Shown: in pieces, positions 1-6,409 of the stretch
Position numbering within the stretch: position 1 is the stretch's first letter
Layout of the letters: each line of letters opens with the position of its first letter
From: Clostridiales bacterium UBA4653
GTDB taxonomy: Bacteria > Bacillota > Clostridia > Oscillospirales > CAG-272
Direction: 5' to 3'
Assembly (NCBI GenBank): GCA_002405565.1
Contig: DHMB01000082.1
Location: 1-7,291, forward strand
Length of the DNA: 7,291 nucleotides
The notes under the pieces: generated by a model
Seen by the model: only the letters and a program-made list of their open reading frames with translations
What the model was told of the DNA's origin: nothing
The model's database searches: none
Position numbers and translations under genes: made by a program

Positions 1-437
1 TGCTTGCCGCAGGAGGGGCAGGGAATGTTGTGCTCCTCAATGAAATCCTTCATTTCGGTCTGAGTGAAAGCGTCGATGGGCTTTGAAAGCGTTGTGCCCG
101 TTTCTGCGCAATAATCTTCAATGAGCTTGTCCGCGCGGAAACGTTCCTTACACTCGCGGCAGTCCATGAGGGGATCAGAGAAGCCGCCGAGGTGACCGGA
201 AGCAACCCATGTCTGCGGGTTCATGAGGATTGCGGCGTCAAGACCGACATTATAAGGACTTTCCTGAACAAACTTTTTCCACCAAGCCTTCTTGATGTTG
301 TTTTTCATTTCAACGCCGAGAGGGCCATAGTCCCATGTGTTTGCGAGACCGCCGTAAATTTCGGAGCCCGCGAATACAAAGCCTCTGTTTTTACAGAGCG
401 CAACAAGCTTTTCCATTGTTTTTTGTGACTGTTCCAT
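1..437 (-). CDS. glyS: Glycyl-tRNA synthetase (dimeric, eukaryotic/archaeal-type), N-terminal part, cut by window edge
   Basis: Class II aminoacyl-tRNA synthetase that charges tRNA-Gly with glycine in the cytoplasm. Only the first 145 codons are here; the gene continues past position 1. The N-terminus matches the homodimeric GlyRS type (also called glyQS), not the alpha/beta two-subunit bacterial type: residues 19-53 carry the family's opening block (GFVFAGSEIYGG, NTWDYGPLG, then KNNIKKAWW), followed by NPQTWVASGH around 73-82. Cys93 and Cys96 (CREC) with Cys140 and Cys143 (CPSC) form the zinc-ribbon-like insertion often seen in bacterial members. The start is the ATG at 437-435, ten bases after an AAAGGA ribosome binding site (448-453); Met8 is a less likely alternative. 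It lies 20 bases after the ruvX stop and is probably read from the same promoter as ruvX and the PfkB-fold gene. Identity is secure from motifs. Confidence 0.95.
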   Translation of the reverse strand, partial: MEQSQKTMEKLVALCKNRGFVFAGSEIYGGLANTWDYGPLGVEMKNNIKKAWWKKFVQESPYNVGLDAAILMNPQTWVASGHLGGFSDPLMDCRECKERFRADKLIEDYCAETGTTLSKPIDAFTQTEMKDFIEEHNIPCPSCGK

Positions 438-457
438 AGCATTTATATCCTTTGCAA

Positions 458-877
458 TTAAATATTTTTCTGTTTATCCATATATGTTTGCAGAATGATT
501 TCTGCCGCAAGAGAATCGACAACGCCCTTGCACTTTTTACCGAAAACGCCCGTTTCCGTCAGTATTTCGTGCGCCTGCACGGTGGTTCGTCTTTCGTCCA
601 TCATGACAACCGGAATGTCTGTCCTGGCTTTGAGCATTTCAGCGAAATCCTTGCAAGCCTGCGCCCGCGGGCCTTCCGTCCCGTTCATGTTTATGGGCTT
701 ACCGAGAACCATAAGCCCGATGTTCCATTCCTCCGCCTTGGCAACAATTTCATCCGCCGCTTTTTCGGGGTTATAACTTTTCACACACCCCGCGCCGATG
801 GCGATCAGCCCGAGGTCATCCGAATAAGCAAGACCTGTGCGGGCGTCGCCGTAATCTATTCCGAGAAGCTTCACCAT
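458..877 (-). CDS. ruvX: RuvX/YqgF family: putative Holliday junction resolvase / pre-16S rRNA nuclease
   Basis: A 139-residue RNase H-fold protein of the YqgF/RuvX family, normal length for the family (about 135-150). Members are described as Holliday junction resolvase-like and as nucleases that process the 5' end of 16S rRNA. Visible motifs: LLGIDYGDARTGLA at residues 4-17 with the first acidic residue Asp8; the GKPINMNGT block at 59-67 (usually GLPLNMNG, so Lys60 is a small deviation); DERRTT at 94-99 with Glu95; and VDSLAAEIILQTY at 120-132 with Asp121. All expected acidic residues are present, so it should be active. Its ATG overlaps the last 7 bases of the upstream PfkB-fold gene. The nearest purine-rich site (891-897) is 13 bases off, so translation probably depends on coupling. 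glyS follows 20 bases downstream. Confidence 0.93.
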   Translation of the reverse strand: MVKLLGIDYGDARTGLAYSDDLGLIAIGAGCVKSYNPEKAADEIVAKAEEWNIGLMVLGKPINMNGTEGPRAQACKDFAEMLKARTDIPVVMMDERRTTVQAHEILTETGVFGKKCKGVVDSLAAEIILQTYMDKQKNI

Positions 878-1998
878 ACACGTGTATTTATCCCTTTTTG
901 AGAGATGTATTCTTCAACCTCTCTCTTTGAAGGAACCTTTTCGAGAACACCGTCATGGGCTTTTGTCAGGAGGCTTGTGACTCCGGCATATGTGCATGCA
1001 CGGACAATATTCTTCGTTTCAAGGTATTCGGCAATAAACGCGCCGACGTATGTCGGATTCATTTTGCCCTCGGAGACGCCGTCCGGAGCGGGAAGCGTAA
1101 TTTTCTGATAAGAGTTGCCGTCATAAACAAGCGACGTGTCGTTTCCGACCTGGATTATATAATATTTTGAAGGTATCTTGGATTTAAGGGATATGAGAGC
1201 GCGGACGATTCTGTCCTCTGAGGTGAGATAAAATCCCGTCATTTTTGAGAGCGTTTCGTCGGAGATTATAAACGCCTTTATTCCTTTGAAATCCGAGAGG
1301 GGAAGAGCGGACGCGGCTGAATTATAGTCGACTATCATGTCAACTCCTCTTTCCATTGCCTCGTTGCAGGCATAGAGTGCAAGTGTGTCTCTTCCTCTGG
1401 GATCGGTTACCGCGGAATGGGACTCTTCCTCGCTTTTTTCTTTTTCCTGTGCCGGTTCATCGCTTGAAGCGTTTTCGTCGACAGGTTCATCGCTTTTCTG
1501 CGTCTGCAAAGCAGGCTTGTCTTCATCTGTCTCAGCGCAGACGAACTCCTCCTGCGGAACGAGAAAAACATCGGGACAAGTGCCGAAAGCCTCGTCTATG
1601 TCTTTTTTTGTAAAGCAAGCATTTGCGCCCTTTGAAACATAATGCTCGGTTTCGCTGTTTTCTCCGTAAAGCGTCACGGCAAAGCCCGTCTGAGTGCCTT
1701 CGGGGAATGTTATCATACCGGTATCGAGACCGTTCTTTTCATAATATTCTTTAAGTCTGTTTCCGTTTGAATCCTTTGCGAGCTTTGAGCAAAGCACGCA
1801 TTTTCCGCCCATTTTACCGACGGTAACCGCGGCGGCAGCGGTCATTCCGTAAGGATGAAAGCCATATTTTCCGCCATGCGTTATGTTTCCGTTTTTAAGC
1901 AGACTGTCTGTTTCCATTTCAAGGTTCATATAGCTTTCGCCGATAATAAGAACTTTTCTTTTTGAATCAGTGTTCAAATCAAGCACCGTCCTTTGCAT
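871..1998 (-). CDS. PfkB/ribokinase-fold protein, probably catalytically dead, with acidic insert
   Basis: A 375-residue protein with the layout of PfkB-family carbohydrate kinases: beta-strand start KVLIIGESYMNLEM (15-28), the substrate-side block at 50-98 (YGMTAAAAVTVGKMGGK through NGLDTGM, resembling the GGN..NVA..LARLG...GVDT pattern), a SKGAN segment at 122-126, ISDETLSKMTG at 245-255 where active kinases have (P)NExE..LTG, and an end block around 303-326. The signature DTxGAGDxFxGAF is replaced: residues 311-321 read GKMNPTYVGAF, putting Pro315 where the catalytic Asp should be and removing the GAG anion hole. Residues about 152-202 are an acidic, Ser/Glu-rich, probably disordered insert. 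Seen: fold-like pattern and lost motif; inferred: no phosphotransfer activity and perhaps a regulatory role. The ATG has only about 8 bases of leader and no ribosome binding site; the TTG at codon 8 (1977-1975) follows AAAGGA by 11 bases and may be the true start. First gene of the ruvX-glyS operon. Confidence 0.75.
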   Translation of the reverse strand: MQRTVLDLNTDSKRKVLIIGESYMNLEMETDSLLKNGNITHGGKYGFHPYGMTAAAAVTVGKMGGKCVLCSKLAKDSNGNRLKEYYEKNGLDTGMITFPEGTQTGFAVTLYGENSETEHYVSKGANACFTKKDIDEAFGTCPDVFLVPQEEFVCAETDEDKPALQTQKSDEPVDENASSDEPAQEKEKSEEESHSAVTDPRGRDTLALYACNEAMERGVDMIVDYNSAASALPLSDFKGIKAFIISDETLSKMTGFYLTSEDRIVRALISLKSKIPSKYYIIQVGNDTSLVYDGNSYQKITLPAPDGVSEGKMNPTYVGAFIAEYLETKNIVRACTYAGVTSLLTKAHDGVLEKVPSKREVEEYISQKGINTRVW

Positions 1999-2013
1999 AA
2001 AATAATACAGCTT

Positions 2014-2042
2014 ATTATACTATGAAATTCTGCTTTTGTAAA
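2014..2042 (-). promoter_or_regulatory. Sigma-A promoter of the PfkB-fold/ruvX/glyS operon
   Basis: Read on the minus strand: -35 TTTACA (2042-2037), 17-base spacer, -10 TATAAT (2019-2014). The predicted RNA start near 2007 leaves only about 8 bases before the ATG at 1998, which bears on the start choice for that gene. It is divergent from, and does not overlap, the Nudix promoter about 50 bases away. Confidence 0.75.
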
Positions 2043-2091
2043 TAGATGAAGAAAAAAACTTGAAATTTATCCTCCGAAAAGCCAAAAGATA

Positions 2092-2120
2092 TTGCAATAA
2101 AATTCTGTTATTGATATAAT
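2092..2120 (+). promoter_or_regulatory. Sigma-A promoter of the Nudix/DUF2500 operon
   Basis: -35 TTGCAA (2092-2097), exactly 17 bases, -10 TATAAT (2115-2120). The RNA would start near 2127, giving a leader of roughly 55-60 bases before the Nudix ATG at 2184. I see no clear hairpin in that leader. Confidence 0.75.
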
Positions 2121-2183
2121 AGCTATGTAAAGAGGATAATATCCCGCGCAAGCAATCTTAACGGCAAAAAAAGGAGACGTGAC

Positions 2184-2807
2184 ATGGGCGGCAACGACAA
2201 AATACTTGAATGGGCAATGAAAATACAGGGCATTGCACAGTCAGGGCTGGCGTATTGCAAAAATGAATACGATATCGAACGCTATCTGCAACTGCGCGAC
2301 ATCGCCGCCGAAATGCTTGCCGAAAGAACCGATATACCGATGACAAAAATAAAGGATGTATTTTGCGGGGAAACCGGATATCAGACTCCGAAGCTCGACA
2401 CTCGCGCGGCGATATTCAATGAAGACAAGATACTGCTTGTGCGCGAGAAAAGCGGGATGTGGGCATTGCCCGGCGGCTGGTGCGATGTTGATATGTCGGT
2501 CAGCGAAAACACCGTGAAAGAGGTCAGAGAAGAGGCGGGGCTCTGCGTGACGGCGGAGCGGATAATTGCCGTTCAGGACTGGCGGAAGCGCAATGCGTGC
2601 AATTATATTTTCGGAATTATAAAGATTTTTGTGTTATGTAAGTCGCACGGCGGGGAATTTGTTCCGAACACAGAAACGACCGAATCCGCATATTTCGGTC
2701 GCGATGAGATTCCCAAAGAGCTTGCCACGAACAAAACAACAAAAGAGCAGATTTTAATGTGCTTTGAAGCAAATGAAAACGACAGCGCAAAAGTCATTTT
2801 TGACTGA
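2184..2807 (+). CDS. Nudix hydrolase with Nudix_N extension (YjhB-like nucleoside diphosphate-X pyrophosphatase)
   Basis: A 207-residue two-part protein. Residues 1-60 form the helical N-terminal extension typical of the YjhB-like group (LEWAMKIQGIAQSGLAYCKNEYDIERY, then helix and PMTKIKDVF); residues about 68-200 are the Nudix domain that cleaves nucleoside diphosphates linked to another group (ADP-ribose- or CDP-choline-like substrates are described in the family; the substrate here is unknown). The Nudix box is at 98-120 after ALPGGW: metal-binding Glu113, Glu116 and Glu117 are present in KEVREEAGL, with Lys112 for the usual Arg. The first Glu of the GX5E pattern is Met104; related YjhB-type proteins often vary here, so this need not mean inactivity. 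Start ATG is 7 bases after AAGGAG (2171-2176). It has its own promoter and is followed 24 bases later by the DUF2500 gene. Confidence 0.9.
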   Translation: MGGNDKILEWAMKIQGIAQSGLAYCKNEYDIERYLQLRDIAAEMLAERTDIPMTKIKDVFCGETGYQTPKLDTRAAIFNEDKILLVREKSGMWALPGGWCDVDMSVSENTVKEVREEAGLCVTAERIIAVQDWRKRNACNYIFGIIKIFVLCKSHGGEFVPNTETTESAYFGRDEIPKELATNKTTKEQILMCFEANENDSAKVIFD

Positions 2808-2831
2808 TGTGAACAATGAAAGGAGCAAATA

Positions 2832-3203
2832 ATGGGTGATCCCTTTTTCGGCGGCATATTTGAAATAATTTTCTTTATTATGTTCTCGATTATTATCGGA
2901 ATGTTTATTTTTTCTTTCGTCAGAATAATAAGTCAATGGAAAAAGAACAACAACTCCCCAAGACTGACCGTCGAGGCGACCGTTGTTGACAAGCGAAAAG
3001 ACGTTTCGTATCACCATCATCATGCAGGAGATACAATGCACACAACGCACACCTCATCCACCTCTTATCTCGTAACTTTTCAGGTCGAAAGCGGAGACAG
3101 AATGGTTTTCCGCGTCAGCCGTGACGAATACGGAATTATCCTGGAAGGAGATACCGGAAGGCTCACTTTCCAGGGGACAAGATATATAAGCTTTCAGAGA
3201 TGA
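2832..3203 (+). CDS. DUF2500 family small membrane protein, His-rich
   Basis: A 123-residue protein of unknown function matching the DUF2500 (YhhM-like) pattern: one membrane helix at about residues 8-34, a short basic linker, then a small beta-rich domain with LTVEATVVDKRKDVS (45-59), SYLVTFQVESGDRMVFRVS (78-96) and the family ending GDTGRLTFQGTRYISF (106-121). Between the first two strands is a His-rich loop (His61-His64, His70, His73) flanked by Ser/Thr. The soluble domain probably faces outside, but topology is not certain. ATG is preceded by a strong GAAAGGAG site (2817-2824, 7 bases away). It is 24 bases after the Nudix stop and before a terminator, so the two form an operon. The function is not known and the pairing with a Nudix enzyme does not define it. 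Confidence 0.88.
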   Translation: MGDPFFGGIFEIIFFIMFSIIIGMFIFSFVRIISQWKKNNNSPRLTVEATVVDKRKDVSYHHHHAGDTMHTTHTSSTSYLVTFQVESGDRMVFRVSRDEYGIILEGDTGRLTFQGTRYISFQR

Positions 3204-3229
3204 TTTGCTCACTCAATAAATTATTACAA

Positions 3230-3265
3230 CCGCTTGATTTTTTGCCGTAATCAAGCGGCTTTTTT
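3230..3265 (+). terminator. Intrinsic terminator of the Nudix/DUF2500 operon
   Basis: A perfect 10-bp stem, CCGCTTGATT (3230-3239) with AATCAAGCGG (3249-3258), 9-base loop, followed by C and a run of six T (3260-3265). It lies 26 bases after the DUF2500 stop. Confidence 0.92.
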
Positions 3266-3339
3266 ATTTCCGGACTCTCTCTGCCGGGCGCATTTTTCAA
3301 GCCCAATTGTGTACAAAAAGTAAAATCTTCATAACCCTA

Positions 3340-3367
3340 TTGACTTTTTTATAAAAGGTTATATAAT
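3340..3367 (+). promoter_or_regulatory. Sigma-A promoter of the MATE transporter gene
   Basis: -35 TTGACT (3340-3345), 16-base spacer, -10 TATAAT (3362-3367). Inverted repeats surround it: ATAACC (3331-3336) with GGTTAT (3357-3362, touching the -10), and AAAATCTT (3322-3329) with AAGATTTT (3373-3380). These could be operator half-sites, but no regulator gene is next door. Confidence 0.75.
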
Positions 3368-3396
3368 GTGAAAAGATTTTTCGGAGGTATTCTCTT

Positions 3397-4857
3397 ATGG
3401 AGAAGAAAAACAGCTTTTTTGCACAGCTTTCACGTCCCGTTGACCTCACCGAAGGGACACCGTGGAAGGTTATACTCAAATATTCCGCGCCGATAATAAT
3501 ATCGTACTTTCTTCAGCAGATCTATGTGCTCACAGACGCCATAATCTGCGGTCAGGTGCTGACTTCTTCCGAGGTCGCAGGCGTAAACGACACATTCCCG
3601 CTCACATTTATATTTCTTCAGTTTGCCTTCGGATGTACGGCGGGGTTTTCCGTTGTGACGGCGAGATTTGTAGGGCAGAATGACACCCGCGGCGTCAGAA
3701 AATCATTTGCCGCGCAGATATATCTTTCCGTCGCGATTTCGCTTCTACTGACAGTTGTTTCAATCGCGCTGCTTCCGCAACTTCTCGGAATAATCAACGT
3801 AACCGAAACAAACAAAGCTGTCTACGATGCCGCATACAGCTATTGCTTTTTCATATTCATAGGTATAATCGCACAGATGGGATATAATTTCGTCTGCGGT
3901 ATACTGAGGGCTTACGGAGACTCCGTAACTCCGCTTGTTTTTCTTATAATTTCAACCGCGCTGAATGTGGTTTTGGACATAGTTTTTCTTTCAACATTGA
4001 AAATGGGGCCGTCCGGCGCCGCGATTGCAACTGTGCTCGCGCAGTTTATAAGCGTTATCGCTTGCTCCGCATATACATTTATAAAATATAAAGAGCTACG
4101 ACTTCACATATCAGATTTCAAAGTTGACAAAACTACTTTCTGCATGCACCTGAAACAGGGAATACCGCTTGGACTGCAATTCTCCGTTCTTGCAATCGGA
4201 ATAATTGTCATGCAGGCGGCTGTTGTGGAATTTGATATAACGTCGACAGGCGAGATGGTCTTGGGGACGCCGGCACAGAATGGATTTGGCGCGGCAAACA
4301 AGCTGATAAACTTTCTCATGGCGGCCTACAACGGTCTCGGTTCTGCAATACTCGGCTTCAACGCGCAAAATTATGGAAAACAGAATTATGACAGAATTAA
4401 AAAGGGAACAGTGCAAACCGTTCTTATCATGCTGATTGTGTTTGTCATATGTCTTGTATCAGGACTTCTGCTTTCAATAAACGGCGCATATCAATACATC
4501 TTTATGAGCGCAGATAAGGTATCCGCAGAGACGATACGTTTCGGAAATATATTTATCTATGTCGATATCGCCTTTTACGCGGTACTTGGATTTTTGATTG
4601 TTGTCAGAAGTGCGGTTCAGGGAATATTTCTGCCGGGATATGTACTCGGAGCGGGAATCGCCGAGCTGACCGCCCGCGTTCTCATATGTTCGTGCTTGCC
4701 ACGTATCATAAATGGTGCGCCGATAAACGATACGGCTTCATCTTTGGCTTTTGCCGCAGTCTGCTTCGGGGATCCCGGCGCATGGATGTGCGCTTCGACT
4801 TTATTGCTTCTTCCTTTTATGAAATATATACTCAAAAAGAAATATCGTCAGCTCTGA
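3397..4857 (+). CDS. MATE family multidrug/toxin efflux transporter
   Basis: A 486-residue polytopic membrane protein of the MATE family (NorM/DinF/MepA relatives), which exports organic cations or other compounds using Na+ or H+ gradients. The soluble start (residues 1-24) is followed by the first helix region with the family-like WKVILKYSAPIIISYFLQQIYVLTDAIICGQ, then about 12 hydrophobic stretches in two halves; the second half starts near the LKQGIPLGLQFSV segment (residues 251-263). YNFVCGILRAYGDSVTPL at about 163-180 and FNAQNYGKQNYDRIKKG at about 324-340 are family-typical loops, mirrored by VGQNDTRGVRKS in the first half. Length is slightly above the usual 440-470. ATG is 9 bases after GGAGG (3383-3387). 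It has its own promoter and terminator, so it is a single-gene unit. The substrate and coupling ion cannot be told from the sequence. Confidence 0.93.
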   Translation: MEKKNSFFAQLSRPVDLTEGTPWKVILKYSAPIIISYFLQQIYVLTDAIICGQVLTSSEVAGVNDTFPLTFIFLQFAFGCTAGFSVVTARFVGQNDTRGVRKSFAAQIYLSVAISLLLTVVSIALLPQLLGIINVTETNKAVYDAAYSYCFFIFIGIIAQMGYNFVCGILRAYGDSVTPLVFLIISTALNVVLDIVFLSTLKMGPSGAAIATVLAQFISVIACSAYTFIKYKELRLHISDFKVDKTTFCMHLKQGIPLGLQFSVLAIGIIVMQAAVVEFDITSTGEMVLGTPAQNGFGAANKLINFLMAAYNGLGSAILGFNAQNYGKQNYDRIKKGTVQTVLIMLIVFVICLVSGLLLSINGAYQYIFMSADKVSAETIRFGNIFIYVDIAFYAVLGFLIVVRSAVQGIFLPGYVLGAGIAELTARVLICSCLPRIINGAPINDTASSLAFAAVCFGDPGAWMCASTLLLLPFMKYILKKKYRQL

Positions 4858-4893
4858 GCTTTGTAATATAAAGGTCGCGATTTATAAACAAAT

Positions 4894-4926
4894 AAAAAAG
4901 CAGTGCCCTCTGGCACTGCTTTTTGC
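4894..4926. terminator. Bidirectional intrinsic terminator between the MATE gene and the NERD operon
   Basis: Stem AGCAGTGCC (4899-4907) with GGCACTGCT (4912-4920), 4-base loop CTCT. It is flanked by an A-run at 4894-4899 and a T-run at 4920-4924, so both strands read as a GC stem followed by T's. It lies 36 bases after the MATE stop and 34 bases past the end of the convergent NERD gene, and can serve both. Confidence 0.92.
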
Positions 4927-4959
4927 TTTTGCGTTGTTTGTCCGCTCAGAAATATCTAA

Positions 4960-5766
4960 TCATTCTTCTTCATTTTTGCCTTTTCTGAACATATTCTTTA
5001 TGGATTGCGCTTGCTTTTTAATATAGGCTCCGATCTTCTGCTTTAATTCACTGAATTTCTTTTGCCTTTCTGCACGCTTTATCTCGCGTTGCCTCTTCAA
5101 TTCAGCGGCGCGCTCTATCTGTGCCTGCATTTCGGGTTTGAGCGCACGGCGTATATTGACTATGGAGGCAGGATCGAGCATGTATCTTCGCCTGTTCATT
5201 TCATTATACAATACGCTTGATATATTCTCGGAATATGTTATCGTTACATCGCGCTGTGTTTCATAATTTATGTATTCGCCACCCGCTATTGAAACTATAT
5301 TGACGAAATAATCCTGCGGTAATTTAAGATAATTTGAAAGTCGCTTTATGTGCGTGCGATTCTGCCATATCGGGTTGTACATCATCTTCTGCTGAGATGG
5401 CTTGTATTTTACTCTGTAATAGAGTTTGCAGTCCTTGCTGTTTGTGAGATATATTTTGGCGTTATCGGCAAGATTTTTGACTTCAACCACATATATGCCC
5501 GTGCTGTCCAGCATCACGATATCAATCTGCGCGTCATTTCCGTATTCATCGGTTATCCGGACATCATGCAGTATCATATCTTTGTCTGTCACGGATTTTA
5601 TATAGGAAATCGTTCTTTTCTCACCCGACAAACCCTTGTATTCTTTTGAATCCATGCGCAGTTGACGTCCGCCGCCGGTACGCTCATATGCGTATATGGC
5701 CAATGCGGCAATGATTATTATGAATATAACTACCATAATATACCTCTTCTTGAACGCGAGCCGCAT
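4960..5766 (-). CDS. Membrane-anchored NERD (nuclease-related) domain protein
   Basis: A 268-residue protein with one N-terminal membrane helix (about residues 10-27), a NERD domain (about 43-165) and a long, strongly basic, probably coiled-coil tail (about 207-262, rich in Lys, Arg, Glu, Gln and Ala). NERD is a PD-(D/E)XK-like nuclease-related domain. The expected residues are visible: Gly48-Glu49, the QID motif at 80-82 with Asp82, EVK at 95-97 with Glu95 and Lys97, and the NP..Q motif at 131-135. An intact catalytic set suggests DNA or RNA cleavage, but most NERD proteins are uncharacterised. Start: the ATG at 5766 has no ribosome binding site, while Met11 (5736-5734) is 6 bases after AAGAGG (5743-5748) and directly begins the membrane helix, so a 258-residue product is more likely. 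It is last of a four-gene minus-strand operon with three tiny membrane proteins, 72 bases after the 45-aa gene. Confidence 0.85.
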   Translation of the reverse strand: MRLAFKKRYIMVVIFIIIIAALAIYAYERTGGGRQLRMDSKEYKGLSGEKRTISYIKSVTDKDMILHDVRITDEYGNDAQIDIVMLDSTGIYVVEVKNLADNAKIYLTNSKDCKLYYRVKYKPSQQKMMYNPIWQNRTHIKRLSNYLKLPQDYFVNIVSIAGGEYINYETQRDVTITYSENISSVLYNEMNRRRYMLDPASIVNIRRALKPEMQAQIERAAELKRQREIKRAERQKKFSELKQKIGAYIKKQAQSIKNMFRKGKNEEE

Positions 5767-5838
5767 TCTTTTGGATTTGCAAAGGGAAGCGTGTTCATTA
5801 TAACGGATTTAACAAAATCGTTGCTTCTTAAAATGACG

Positions 5839-5976
5839 TTAGTTTCGATTTCGGTAATGTAGGCGATACGCAATAATCCCCAATATCACAAAGACAGCTA
5901 TTATCACCAAAATTGTTGGCGCATAGTGTTCTATTGCGCTGTTTGTGGCGTCGAATATATCTCTTTCGTATGGCAT
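5839..5976 (-). CDS. Small single-pass membrane protein, 45 aa, unknown function
   Basis: An unrecognised 45-residue gene below common length cut-offs. It reads MPYERDIFDATNSAIEHYAP, one hydrophobic helix at about residues 21-37 rich in Ile and Val, then a short basic tail (YRLHYRNRN), so the N-terminus is probably outside and the basic tail inside. Support for being real: ATG at 5976-5974 with AAGGAG (5985-5990) 8 bases upstream, position 24 bases after the stop of the 67-aa gene and the same orientation. Stop TAA is at 5841-5839. It precedes the NERD gene by 72 bases. I cannot assign a function; it resembles small accessory or holin-like membrane peptides only in size and layout. Confidence 0.72.
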   Translation of the reverse strand: MPYERDIFDATNSAIEHYAPTILVIIAVFVILGIIAYRLHYRNRN

Positions 5977-6000
5977 TTTACACGCTCCTTATGGATTTAT

Positions 6001-6204
6001 TCATTGATGATTGTTCTCTGATTGTCTTAGAGAAATAAGCTCGTTATTTAGCTCGTCGTTGCTTTCTTTTAGATTAAAGATTGTGCAAATTAAAGCTATT
6101 ATTACAAGCACCAATATACCGATAATTATTGACATCGTCCCGATCGATATATCTCTCTGTCTTGTTAATTCCTCAATTTTTTCAAGCAATTCACTTATGT
6201 TCAT
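6001..6204 (-). CDS. Small membrane protein with short coiled coil, 67 aa, unknown function
   Basis: An unrecognised 67-residue protein. An amphipathic, charged N-terminal segment (residues 1-18, ELLEKIEELTRQRD) is followed by one membrane helix (about 20-43, Ile/Val/Leu-rich) and a C-terminal helix with heptad-like Leu/Asn/Glu spacing (about 44-61) that could form a coiled coil or pair with a partner. Its ATG overlaps the end of the upstream 55-aa gene by 14 bases and is preceded by AAAGGAA about 8 bases away, which is strong evidence for a translated, coupled pair. The 45-aa gene follows 24 bases later. The start resembles that of the 55-aa gene (MN..ELL..I, and QRD close to the membrane helix), so the two may be distant duplicates, though the stretches are short. 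Confidence 0.75.
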   Translation of the reverse strand: MNISELLEKIEELTRQRDISIGTMSIIIGILVLVIIALICTIFNLKESNDELNNELISLRQSENNHQ

Positions 6205-6358
6205 TTGAACGTTCCTTTAATTCTTCTTTTGCTTGATCGATTAGTTTTTTTATTTCTTCTGATGTATCTCTTTGTTTGGATATTCCGTATAAAACGGCTA
6301 TCAGGATTATTGCCGAAATAAAAACTTGAATCAAAGCCAATAATTCTATTGCGTTCAT
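6191..6358 (-). CDS. Small membrane protein with charged C-terminal helix, 55 aa, unknown function
   Basis: An unrecognised 55-residue protein, first gene of the NERD operon. One membrane helix spans about residues 4-26, followed by a highly charged helix (about 29-54, KQRDTSEEIKKLIDQAKEEL then KERSNEHK) likely to lie in the cytoplasm. The frame is open to a TTG at 6397, but the ATG at 6358-6356 is chosen because GGAG lies 7 bases upstream and the protein then begins with its membrane helix; the TTG form would add 13 residues without membrane or domain character. It is read from the consensus promoter at 6410-6438 with a leader of roughly 45 bases. Its last 14 bases overlap the start of the 67-aa gene. 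Confidence 0.74.
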   Translation of the reverse strand: MNAIELLALIQVFISAIILIAVLYGISKQRDTSEEIKKLIDQAKEELKERSNEHK

Positions 6359-6409
6359 TTTTATACTCCGTTCTTCCTTCCCAGGGAGGATTAACAAAAC
6401 ATTACAAAA

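Noticed and set aside
452..901. Plus-strand open frames opposite ruvX
   Set aside because: They are antisense shadows of a gene with clear family motifs and have no promoter or ribosome binding site.
2890..3060. Minus-strand frame opposite DUF2500
   Set aside because: A shadow frame; the plus strand matches the DUF2500 pattern with a good ribosome binding site.
5350..5862. Plus-strand open frames opposite the NERD gene and its leader
   Set aside because: Shadow frames; the minus strand carries the NERD motifs and the 45-aa gene.
6359..6397. TTG-started extension of the 55-aa protein
   Set aside because: The extra 13 residues have no membrane or domain character and the ATG at 6358 has a well-placed GGAG site.
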